From Pedobacter sp. W3I1 (GTDB lineage Bacteria; Bacteroidota; Bacteroidia; Sphingobacteriales; Sphingobacteriaceae): a stretch of DNA of 64,000 nt. The notes under the pieces are model-generated. The model was not told where the DNA came from and ran no database searches. It saw only the letters and a program-made list of their open reading frames with translations. A program made the position numbers and the translations under genes. Of the stretch, positions 25,755 through 33,701 are shown piece by piece. The stretch covers positions 5,952,001-6,016,000 of the forward strand of contig NZ_JAUSXN010000001.1 in NCBI RefSeq assembly GCF_030816015.1, written 5' to 3'. The stretch's first letter is position 1, and each line of letters starts with the position of its first letter.

Positions 25755-28069
25755 ACCAATGCTGCGTTATTCACTTCAATTTCGGTATTTCCGGCCAATT
25801 TATAAACCTGGTTTCTGATACTGATTTCTAAATCAACAGCTGCATTGTTTTTGATACTGATAACACTTTCGGTAATATTGATCTTTAAGGTAGCTCCTCT
25901 GAAGCCGATGGTAAACGAAAAAGATTTCCATTTACCCGGCAAGAAAGGATTAAACTGCAATTTACCCTCGCGTACACGCATGCCTGCAAAACCTTCTACC
26001 ACACTCATCCAGGTTCCTGCCATCGAAGTGATGTGCAAACCATCTTCGGTATCATTGTTATAATCATCGAGATCTAAACGGGCGGTACGCAAGTAGAATT
26101 CGTATGCGCGTGCTTCGTCGTTTAATTTTGCCGCTAAAATACTGTGTACACATGGCGACAATGAACTTTCGTGTACCGTACGTGGCTCATAAAAATCAAA
26201 GTTGCGTTTCAATGTATCCAGATCGTAATCTTCTTCAAAGAAATATAATCCCTGTAAAACATCTGCCTGTTTAATGAAACACGAGCGTAAAATCCTGTCC
26301 CAGCTCCATTTTTGATTAATTGGACGTTCGCTGGCAGGAAGGTCTTTCACCAAAGTTTGTTCTTTATCTAAATATCCATCCTGTTGTAAGAAAATACCAA
26401 GTTTTTCATCTTGTGGATAATACATTTTCTCGATGATATCGGCCCAGTCGGTAAATTCCTTTTGATCGAAATTTAGGCTTTTTAACAGCCTATTGTATTT
26501 TTCAGGCTGCTGTACTTTCACGATTTCGGCAGCTTCGGTTGCATATTTCATGCACCATGTAGCCAAAATATTGGTGTACCAGTTGTTGTTTACATTGTTT
26601 TCGTATTCATTTGGACCAGTTACACCAAGCATTACATATTGCTGTTTATCGTTGCTCCAGTTAACGCGTTGTTTCCAGAAACGGGCAATACCGATCAACA
26701 CTTCTAACCCAAAATCAGAAAGGTAACTTTCATCGCCAGTATAACGGATGTAATTGAAAATGGCAAAAGCGATGGCACCATTACGATGGATTTCTTCGAA
26801 GGTAATTTCCCACTCATTATGACATTCTTCCCCATTCATCGTTACCATTGGATACAACGCTGCGCCATCTTTAAAACCTAATTTTGCTGCGTTTTCAATC
26901 GCTTTACCCAATTGTTTATGGCGATAAACCAACAGGTTTTTGCTCACTTCCTGAGGAGCAGTCGCCAGGTAAAACGGCACGCAATAAGCTTCGGTATCCC
27001 AATAGGTAGAGCCGCCGTATTTTTCTCCGGTAAAACCCTTCGGACCAATGTTCAATCGGTCATCTTTACCGGTATAGGTTTGAAAAAGCTGAAAAATATT
27101 AAAACGAATAGCCTGTTGAGCTGAAACATCACCTTCGATAATAATGTCGCTTTCTTCCCACTTGCTTGCCCAGGCTTCGCTCTGTTCTTTTAATAAAGTA
27201 TCGAAACTCTTGGCAGACGCCTTGGCAATTACCGATTTTGTTTCTTTTAAAAGTGATTCTTTTGGGTAATTTTCTGAAGATAAATTCGCTGCAATTTTAA
27301 TCAGGGTGATCTCTTCGTTTGCTTTAACATCAAGAGAAAAAGTTTGCCCAACAAATTTCTCCTTGCGAACTGCTTCCGGATTAAGATCTAATTTCTCCCC
27401 ATTTTTATACAATTCGATATTACTCCCAGTACAAACTTCAAATTCTGTTTTCTTTGTTCTTAGTTTGATATAGGCTTCTGTTCCCGAAATTTCATCTGCA
27501 ATTTTATCCCAGAATTTTTCGTCGTAGTTACTGTCCTGATTTTTAACATCACCATCAATAAAAGGCATTAATGTTAATCTGCCATCGAAATTTAATGGGG
27601 TAATGCTATAACGGATGGCACCAACCTCATCATCGGCGATGCTGCAAAAGCGAGTTGATTTAACTTTTAAGGTTTTACCGCTTTTTAATTTTGCGATGAA
27701 GGTACGTTCCAGGTATCCGGCATGCATATTCAATGTACGTTTGAAATCACTTACCTCAGCTGTTGCCAGATCAAGGATTTCATCGTCTAGTTTTACTTCA
27801 ATACCTACCCAGTTTGCCGCATTTAATACTTTCGCGAAATATTCCGGATACCCGTTTTTCCACCAGCCCACACGGGTTTTATCTGGATAATAAACGCCTG
27901 CAATATAATTTCCAGGTAAGGTTTCTCCGGTATAAGTTTCTTCAAAATTGGCACGCTGGCCCATACGGCCATTACCCAGGCTGAAAATACTTTCGGAAAT
28001 TTTATTCAAATGAGGATCAAAGCCTTCTTCGATAATATTCCACTCATCTGCTTTAATGTAATTTTTCAT
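25751..28069 (-). CDS. GH65 maltose phosphorylase-type enzyme
   Basis: Inverting phosphorolysis of an alpha-glucobiose, most likely maltose, to beta-glucose-1-phosphate and glucose in the cytoplasm; no signal peptide. From MKNYIKADEWNIIEEGFDPH it is 772 residues, the usual length. Order: GH65 N-terminal beta domain (about 1-270), (alpha/alpha)6 catalytic barrel (about 315-690) with GGSTYWDTEAYCVPFYL and GVTGPNEYENNVNNNW, then a C-terminal beta domain. The general acid is the Glu of GPNEY at residue 488, in line with Glu487 of the Lactobacillus enzyme. The frame is open 18 codons further to 28123, but that is repeat sequence. The neighbouring beta-phosphoglucomutase fits the product. Kojibiose or trehalose specificity cannot be excluded. 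Confidence 0.93.
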   Translation of the reverse strand: MKNYIKADEWNIIEEGFDPHLNKISESIFSLGNGRMGQRANFEETYTGETLPGNYIAGVYYPDKTRVGWWKNGYPEYFAKVLNAANWVGIEVKLDDEILDLATAEVSDFKRTLNMHAGYLERTFIAKLKSGKTLKVKSTRFCSIADDEVGAIRYSITPLNFDGRLTLMPFIDGDVKNQDSNYDEKFWDKIADEISGTEAYIKLRTKKTEFEVCTGSNIELYKNGEKLDLNPEAVRKEKFVGQTFSLDVKANEEITLIKIAANLSSENYPKESLLKETKSVIAKASAKSFDTLLKEQSEAWASKWEESDIIIEGDVSAQQAIRFNIFQLFQTYTGKDDRLNIGPKGFTGEKYGGSTYWDTEAYCVPFYLATAPQEVSKNLLVYRHKQLGKAIENAAKLGFKDGAALYPMVTMNGEECHNEWEITFEEIHRNGAIAFAIFNYIRYTGDESYLSDFGLEVLIGIARFWKQRVNWSNDKQQYVMLGVTGPNEYENNVNNNWYTNILATWCMKYATEAAEIVKVQQPEKYNRLLKSLNFDQKEFTDWADIIEKMYYPQDEKLGIFLQQDGYLDKEQTLVKDLPASERPINQKWSWDRILRSCFIKQADVLQGLYFFEEDYDLDTLKRNFDFYEPRTVHESSLSPCVHSILAAKLNDEARAYEFYLRTARLDLDDYNNDTEDGLHITSMAGTWMSVVEGFAGMRVREGKLQFNPFLPGKWKSFSFTIGFRGATLKINITESVISIKNNAAVDLEISIRNQVYKLAGNTEIEVNNAALV

Positions 28070-28072
28070 ATT

Positions 28073-28168
28073 TAGTATCAAGTAGCGAGTAACTAGTATC
28101 AAGTAATTAGAATCGGGTATCAAGATAAATTTACTACTTGATCCTTACTACTTAATACTTGCTACTCC
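28073..28168. repeat. Inverted low-complexity repeat between pgmB and GH65
   Basis: The left half repeats AGTATCAAGTAGCGAGTAAC and AGTATCAAGTAATTAG. The right half carries the reverse sense (TACTACTTGATCC, TACTACTTAATACTTGCTAC). The two halves can pair, so the whole junction may form a hairpin in the transcript just ahead of the GH65 start. Confidence 0.65.
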
Positions 28169-28169
28169 T

Positions 28170-28868
28170 TTACAACTCTTCTAAGTCTTTAACTGTTAAT
28201 TTGTCTAATCCGCTTACTACCACATCTGCCTGGCTAAGCACACTTTTTTCGCCTATACCGATGGCTTTCATTCCGCCTCTTTTTGCAGCTTCTACACCAG
28301 CAACAGCATCTTCAAAAACTACACATTCATCAGGTTTAAAACCTAAAAGTTCGGCCCCTTTTAAAAATACCTCCGGATCGGGCTTTGATTTGGTTACCAT
28401 GTTTCCATCTACAATTTCATCGAAAAAATGGGCCAAATTTGTTTTTTCTAAAATGATACCCGAGTTTTTACTTGCCGAGCCTAAAGCCAATTTGTAGCCG
28501 GCTTTGTGAATCGCGGTTAAGAAATCAACCGTTCCGGGTAAAACTTCGGCAGGTGTCATTTTGGTAATCATATCTACATACCAACTATTTTTCAAAGTAG
28601 CCAATTCTTCTTTTTCAGCATCAGTTTTGTCGACGCCACCCCAGGTTAAAATTTTATTTAAACTTTCTACCCTGCTAACGCCTTTCAGCTGTTCGTTCTG
28701 CTCTTCTGTAAAATCGAAACCCATGGTGTTGGCCAAACGCTTCCAGGCTTTATAATGGTAAACTGCGGTATCAACTAGAACACCGTCTAAGTCGAAAAGA
28801 CAAGCCTTTATTGAGGTAGAAGGCGTAAGGTTGAAGGTAGAAGGTTCTATATGACTATTATTTTGCAT
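28170..28868 (-). CDS. pgmB: Beta-phosphoglucomutase (HAD superfamily)
   Basis: Converts beta-glucose-1-phosphate from the GH65 phosphorylase to glucose-6-phosphate. 232 residues. HAD motif I CLFDLDGVLVDT gives nucleophile Asp26 and acid/base Asp28. A helical cap contains WGGVDKTDAEKEELATLKN; motif II is ALGSASKN, the motif III Lys is near KSKPDPEVFLKGAE, and motif IV is CVVFEDAVAGVEAAKRGG. Compared with usual family members, which start one or two residues before the core strand, this protein has about 20 extra N-terminal residues, of which EPSTFNLTPSTS is encoded by a low-complexity repeat (28805-28845). No alternative Met lies before the motif. It stands between the SusA-like GH13 and GH65 genes. 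Confidence 0.92.
   Translation of the reverse strand: MQNNSHIEPSTFNLTPSTSIKACLFDLDGVLVDTAVYHYKAWKRLANTMGFDFTEEQNEQLKGVSRVESLNKILTWGGVDKTDAEKEELATLKNSWYVDMITKMTPAEVLPGTVDFLTAIHKAGYKLALGSASKNSGIILEKTNLAHFFDEIVDGNMVTKSKPDPEVFLKGAELLGFKPDECVVFEDAVAGVEAAKRGGMKAIGIGEKSVLSQADVVVSGLDKLTVKDLEEL
28805..28845. repeat. Low-complexity repeat inside the pgmB 5' coding region
   Basis: GAGGTAGAAGGCGTAAGGTTG then AAGGTAGAAGGTTC, the reverse sense of the CTTCTACCTTCAACC style at 801-866 and 28930-28968. Confidence 0.6.
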
Positions 28869-28929
28869 CTTTATTATAATTTTAATTACGTATCAGGTTT
28901 CAAGGCGTAGCATTTTTTTGGCAATTGGC

Positions 28930-28968
28930 AATTACCTTCCGCCTTAAACCCTCAACCTTCTACCCTAA
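28930..28968. repeat. Low-complexity repeat at the 3' end of the SusA-like gene
   Basis: CCTTCCGCCTTAAACCCTC then AACCTTCTACCCTAATTC. Its CTA supplies the TAG stop codon of the GH13 gene at 28960. Confidence 0.55.
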
Positions 28969-30804
28969 TTCGAGCACTAAAGTAGTCTTAGCTGGTATTT
29001 TAATATTCTGAAAATTGATATTTTCACCGGTAATTACGTTTTTAGCGGTTGTAATCCCTTTTGTTCTTTCGGCAAAACGATCGGTATTTAAGGTTTTTTC
29101 TTTTTCGGTATTGTTTACAATAACCATTACTGTCCCTTTTGGTTCTGCATTGTAGCGGAAATAAACATAAATATCATTTTGAGCCACAAACTGCATCAGT
29201 TTACCGGTTTGTAATGCTGCGTTGTTTTTGCGGAAATTGGCTAAGGTTTTCACAAAGCTGAAGGCTTCATTTTCTTTATTCGTACGGCCGTCAGCCATAA
29301 ATTTGTCTTTTTTGTCGCCTTCCCAACCACCAGGAAAATCAGAACGGATCAAGCCATCAGGATTGGAAAAGTTTTTCATTAAAATTTCTGTTCCGTAGTA
29401 CATTTCGGGAATGCCGCGCATGGTTAACAAGATACTCATTCCCATTTTGTATTTATCAAAATCTTCGCCAACCATCGAATAAAAGCGGCTCATATCGTGA
29501 TTATCTAAAAAGATGCAATTGGTATTTGGATTTTTATAAAGAAAATCGTGAGCCAATGTTGCATACAAACGGTTAATTCCGTCTACCCAACCATTTTTGC
29601 CGTTGATTCCTTCGTAAATCGCATCTTTTAAAGTGGCATCGGTAATGCCCTGCAAATGAGTATCGAAACCACGGTTAACGGTATTTCCACCTGTAAAAAA
29701 GGCCTGATTAGCTACCGCAGTTACCAATGTTTCGCCAAAAACGGATAGATGCGGAAATTCCGCCTGAACTTTTAAAGCCCAATCGGCCATATAAACCGGA
29801 TCGTTATAACCGTAAGTATCCAAACGTAAACCATCAATACCAGCATACTCGATCCACCAAATGTGGTTTTGGGTGAGGTAATTCTGCACATAAGGATTGG
29901 TTTGGTTTAAATCGGGCATTGAAGGCACAAACCAACCATCTAACATCTGTTTACGATCTGCCGCAGATGCATGCACATCCATCACAGTCTGATCGCGGTA
30001 ACTCGTTTGTGTGTATTTTGGCCATTGGTTTAACCAGCTTTTCATTGGTAGATCTTTATAAAACCAATGCTGGGTGCCAATGTGGTTGTGTACAATATCT
30101 TTAATCACCTTTAATCCTTTGGTATGGGCAATTTCTACATACTTTTTGTAAAGTGCATTCGTACCATAACGGGGATCTATTTTATAATGATCGGTTACCG
30201 CGTAGCCGTGATATGAAGCTTGTGGCATATCATTTTCTACCTCTGGAGTCATCCAAACTGTTGTTACCCCTAAATCCTTCAGGTAATCGAGGTGGTTAAT
30301 CACGCCTTGTATATCACCGCCATGGCGGTAATACATGCTATCGCGGTTTAATGCGGTTTCGGTTAAACCCTGAACCACATCGTTGCTTTTATCGCCGTTC
30401 GAAAAACGATCGGGCATGAGCAGGTAAATAAAATCTTTGTTGGTTACGCCCTGAATCCTGCCTGCACTTTTATCGCGGTTTTTTAATTCGTAAGTATAAC
30501 TGAATATCTTTTTGCCCTTTACAGAAAAATTAATCGGGAAACTCCCGGATTTTACGGTAGCGGCAATTGTTAAATCTAGGAATAGATAATTGGGATTTTC
30601 TACTTTGTTAACCTTAATGAGTTTCACCCCTGGATAGGTTAAGGCAACTGTGGCATTGGCAATGTTATCACCATGTACCAATAATTGCAATTTAGGGTTA
30701 TGCATCCCCACGTACCAGAACATTGGCTCTACACGCTCCAGCTTTTGGGCGAATGCATTATTACAGACCAGAAAAACAACCAACACCAATATTACTTTTT
30801 TCAT
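28960..30804 (-). CDS. GH13 neopullulanase/cyclomaltodextrinase-like enzyme (SusA type)
   Basis: Periplasmic cleavage of imported maltooligosaccharides to maltose and glucose, the SusA role. 614 residues with signal peptide MKKVILVLVVFLVCNNAFAQ. An N-terminal cyclomaltodextrinase-type beta domain (about 25-115, RVEPMFWYVGMHNPKLQLLV) precedes the GH13 barrel with VIKDIVHNHIG, GLRLDTYGY (nucleophile Asp329), VFGETLVT (acid/base Glu358) and FLDNHDMSRF (Asp437), then a C-terminal cyclomaltodextrinase domain (about 540-614). The 123-base gap to susE holds a terminator-like hairpin. Its stop codon lies inside a low-complexity repeat. Confidence 0.92.
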   Translation of the reverse strand: MKKVILVLVVFLVCNNAFAQKLERVEPMFWYVGMHNPKLQLLVHGDNIANATVALTYPGVKLIKVNKVENPNYLFLDLTIAATVKSGSFPINFSVKGKKIFSYTYELKNRDKSAGRIQGVTNKDFIYLLMPDRFSNGDKSNDVVQGLTETALNRDSMYYRHGGDIQGVINHLDYLKDLGVTTVWMTPEVENDMPQASYHGYAVTDHYKIDPRYGTNALYKKYVEIAHTKGLKVIKDIVHNHIGTQHWFYKDLPMKSWLNQWPKYTQTSYRDQTVMDVHASAADRKQMLDGWFVPSMPDLNQTNPYVQNYLTQNHIWWIEYAGIDGLRLDTYGYNDPVYMADWALKVQAEFPHLSVFGETLVTAVANQAFFTGGNTVNRGFDTHLQGITDATLKDAIYEGINGKNGWVDGINRLYATLAHDFLYKNPNTNCIFLDNHDMSRFYSMVGEDFDKYKMGMSILLTMRGIPEMYYGTEILMKNFSNPDGLIRSDFPGGWEGDKKDKFMADGRTNKENEAFSFVKTLANFRKNNAALQTGKLMQFVAQNDIYVYFRYNAEPKGTVMVIVNNTEKEKTLNTDRFAERTKGITTAKNVITGENINFQNIKIPAKTTLVLELG

Positions 30805-30877
30805 TAGGGTTTACACATTATTAAAGTGATAGATATAATTGAGCGAGGATTCATCATGCAAAACTTTTGAGAAGGAG

Positions 30878-30906
30878 AAAACCCGCAGCACAGAACGCGC
30901 TGCGGG
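30878..30906 (-). terminator. Terminator/attenuator-like hairpin between susE and the GH13 genes
   Basis: On the minus strand CCCGCAGC pairs with GCTGCGGG around a nine-base loop and is followed by TTTT. It is 22 bases beyond the susE stop and may reduce expression of the downstream enzyme genes relative to susCDE. Confidence 0.6.
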
Positions 30907-30927
30907 GAATATTAAGTTAATTAACGA

Positions 30928-31983
30928 TTAATTCTTGACTATTGTATAGGTACCACCGATAACCGATGTGGCAGCAAGGGTTGGGTCGGGGTTATTCACA
31001 GATAAGGTGATGGTATAGTTTCCTGCAGTTGCCACGTTAATATCAGCGCCTCCAAGTGTAAGGTTAGTTCCCCCTCCCAGGTTAACAGCCCAATCGTGAT
31101 TCATTCTGAATTTAAGCGGACCAGCTTTGAGGTCTAAAGTAATCCTCCAGGATTCTTTTCCATCATTAATATATTTCATGTCAGTGTCAGTCCCCCAACC
31201 ACCTGGCGTAGCGTCACCAATAATTGACCAAAGTTGAAGTACAGGTTTTATTGACCAGGTTTTGGCATTCATATCAACAGTCACCTGTTTTAATCCGGCT
31301 GTACCAGCATTAAGGTTGCCGCCAGTAGAATTTAAAGTACCACTACCACCATCACCGTAATTCACATCCCATTTTTTCTCAGGAGTAATTTTAAATTCCA
31401 GTTTGCCTGTAGGATAGTTGATCACCCCTTTGTAAATTCCATTACTGGTTAAAGATACAAGACTATCAGCTGTTGGTGGATTCCAATCTGGAGAAACTTG
31501 GTAAGCTCCGGGGGCATAAATCCATGCTGATGCTAAATATGGTGTTGCCGTTAAGGTAATCACGTTAGAATACGTCATGGCATTAACTGCCGGGCCAGAT
31601 TTTAATCTCACTTCCACTTGTGTCGAAGTGCCAATTACTCCACCCAGGGCCAATAGCATGGTATTAAACTCACTCACCGTTGGGGTGTAAGAGGCATTGG
31701 AAACCACTACTTCTCTTGCTGTACTGAAATTCTTCCCTTTAAGGTCAAATTGCAGCGTATTGCTTACCGGAACAATGTATCCGGTTACAGTTGGTGCTGG
31801 GAATGACAATGTTAGCGCAGGCCTTGTTTGATTAGCCTGTATTAGGTTCAAAGCTGTGGCCGATGCTGTTAAAGTACCTGCCGGACTTACATTTGTGACA
31901 GTTTGAACTTCGTCTTTTTTGCAAGACCAAATTGTAGTGGTTATCAAACCAAAGATCAATATTTTAGAAAAAATCGATTTCAT
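30928..31983 (-). CDS. SusE/SusF-like starch-binding outer-membrane lipoprotein
   Basis: This 351-residue non-catalytic glycan-binding lipoprotein sits next to SusCD. Signal MKSIFSKILIFGLITTTIW with lipobox Cys followed by KKDE. N-terminal SusE-type domain (about 30-150, LTLSFPAPTVTGYIVPVSN), then two C-terminal beta domains (about 155-250 and 255-350) with the paired ISPKW-like phrases KLEFKITPEKKWDVNYGDGG and GPLKFRMNHDWAVNLGG. Trp-rich repeats of this kind bind alpha-glucan in SusE and SusF. It follows susD by 18 bases and is the third gene of the PUL I operon. One protein may cover both SusE and SusF roles, since no second one is present. Confidence 0.88.
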   Translation of the reverse strand: MKSIFSKILIFGLITTTIWSCKKDEVQTVTNVSPAGTLTASATALNLIQANQTRPALTLSFPAPTVTGYIVPVSNTLQFDLKGKNFSTAREVVVSNASYTPTVSEFNTMLLALGGVIGTSTQVEVRLKSGPAVNAMTYSNVITLTATPYLASAWIYAPGAYQVSPDWNPPTADSLVSLTSNGIYKGVINYPTGKLEFKITPEKKWDVNYGDGGSGTLNSTGGNLNAGTAGLKQVTVDMNAKTWSIKPVLQLWSIIGDATPGGWGTDTDMKYINDGKESWRITLDLKAGPLKFRMNHDWAVNLGGGTNLTLGGADINVATAGNYTITLSVNNPDPTLAATSVIGGTYTIVKN

Positions 31984-32001
31984 CTTTTTAATTTTTAGAA
32001 A

Positions 32002-33606
32002 TTAATAACCTGTGTTTTGAACCAAATTCGGATTGGCAATTAAATCTGCCGCTGGAATCGGGTAAATGTTACGGTAAGCTGGAATAGATGTTCCGGCTTT
32101 AACCCCACCTTTAAACGGCCATAGGTAAGTACCACCTGTAAATTTACCATAACGTACTAAATCGGTACGGCGGTGACCTTCCCAATACAACTCGCGACCT
32201 CTTTCGTCTAAATAAAAATCTGTTGTTAAAGCAGCTGCGGTAACATTACCGTTTGTATTGCCATAAGCTCTTTGGCGCAACCTATTTACGTAAGTTAGAG
32301 CATCTGTTACATTACCGCCTGAACCACCTCTGGCAACGGCTTCCCCGTAAATAAGATATTGCTCTGCCAAGCGGAAAAGGGCAAAATCTAAAGAGCTGAA
32401 TGTTCCATTTAATGATGCAGGAGTTGTACCACCTGACGTTACATTTTTAAACTTGGTCACCTTTAAACCATCATTAGGATCTGAAATAGCATCTATTGTT
32501 GCTTTCGGACCAACAAAAACACCGCGTTTATCAATAGATCCTGTGGTATTTGGAAATAAGGCTGGCAAATTCTGACGAGTACGGTTACCTGCCCAACCAC
32601 CATTTGGCACACCATACTCACCTGCCACCATACCCGCAGCATCAGCTGATGTGTATACTGCTGCATTGATTAGGAAAGTGGTACCTCCATAATTGGTTCC
32701 GTTAACACCATCATAATTAATGGTTAATATATTTTCGGTGTTTCCAATATTGTTATCGGCTTTAAACAGATTAGCGTAACTCGGATTTAAATTATAACTG
32801 GCTGCAATAACTTTGCTTGAATAGGTAATTGCTTCTGTGTATTTTGCGGTACCTGTATAAACCTGAGCGTTTAAATATAACCTGGCTAATAATGCCCAGT
32901 CTGCTCCTTTATCTGCACGACCATAATCGTTAGCACGAGGCTCAGCAAGGTCGCTTTCTATAGCTTTTAATTCTGATTCTACATAAGTAAACAATGCTGC
33001 ACGCTGAATCTGTTTAGGATTAACCTTTCCAATTTCATCAGCCTCCGTTACAAACGGCGGATTTCCAAATGCATCTAACAACACCCAATACTGATAGGCG
33101 CGTAAGAAACGTGCTTCTGCACGGTAACGCGCAACACTAGTTGCATCAGCTCCGGTAATATTACGGGAAGCCAATTTATCGGCAGTGCTTTGACGTAAAT
33201 AATCGTTAACCAGGGTAATCTGCGAGATACTGCGTGAGTATAAACCTCTTAAAAACTGGTTATCGGTAGACCAGGTAGCATTGTCTAATTCAGGAATCCC
33301 TGTATCGCCCCAATTACATACCGCTTCATCTGTTACCAATTCTTGTGAGGTCCAAAATAACCTTAAAAAATCTGCGAAACCAGCGTTTAAGCCCCCAACA
33401 TCGCTATTATCTGAACCCGATGGACTTGTTAATCCATAATTTGCATATAACCTCACCAATTGTTGTTTGTAACCTGCAGGCGTAGCATACGCAATATCTG
33501 CTGTTACATCATTGGTTGGTGTTAGATTTAATGCTTCTTTTTTGCATGCGTTTAATGATAGCACTAAAACCGCCGATGCCAATATTATTTTAAATGAGTT
33601 TTTCAT
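32002..33606 (-). CDS. SusD/RagB-family starch-binding lipoprotein
   Basis: Surface lid protein of the PUL I transporter. From MKNSFKIILASAVLVLSLNA (534 residues) with lipobox LNAC then KKEALNLTPTNDV. The frame is open 13 codons more upstream, but those residues (MAASLQMKTKFKQ) are not signal-like. Conserved SusD phrases are EARFLRAYQYWVLLDAFGNPP (about 165), ADKGADWALLARLYLNAQVY (about 235) and the C-terminal LYWEGHRRTDLVRYGKFTGG (about 480) followed by NIYPIPAADLIANPNLVQN. It lies 95 bases after susC and 18 bases before susE. Confidence 0.93.
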   Translation of the reverse strand: MKNSFKIILASAVLVLSLNACKKEALNLTPTNDVTADIAYATPAGYKQQLVRLYANYGLTSPSGSDNSDVGGLNAGFADFLRLFWTSQELVTDEAVCNWGDTGIPELDNATWSTDNQFLRGLYSRSISQITLVNDYLRQSTADKLASRNITGADATSVARYRAEARFLRAYQYWVLLDAFGNPPFVTEADEIGKVNPKQIQRAALFTYVESELKAIESDLAEPRANDYGRADKGADWALLARLYLNAQVYTGTAKYTEAITYSSKVIAASYNLNPSYANLFKADNNIGNTENILTINYDGVNGTNYGGTTFLINAAVYTSADAAGMVAGEYGVPNGGWAGNRTRQNLPALFPNTTGSIDKRGVFVGPKATIDAISDPNDGLKVTKFKNVTSGGTTPASLNGTFSSLDFALFRLAEQYLIYGEAVARGGSGGNVTDALTYVNRLRQRAYGNTNGNVTAAALTTDFYLDERGRELYWEGHRRTDLVRYGKFTGGTYLWPFKGGVKAGTSIPAYRNIYPIPAADLIANPNLVQNTGY

Positions 33607-33701
33607 TTGTTTAAATTTTGTTTTCATTTGTAATGAAGCTGCCATGATTTCATTCTATTGTGTGATTTGAAAATCATGACGGTTTCATTGTATTTCTTCT
33701 A

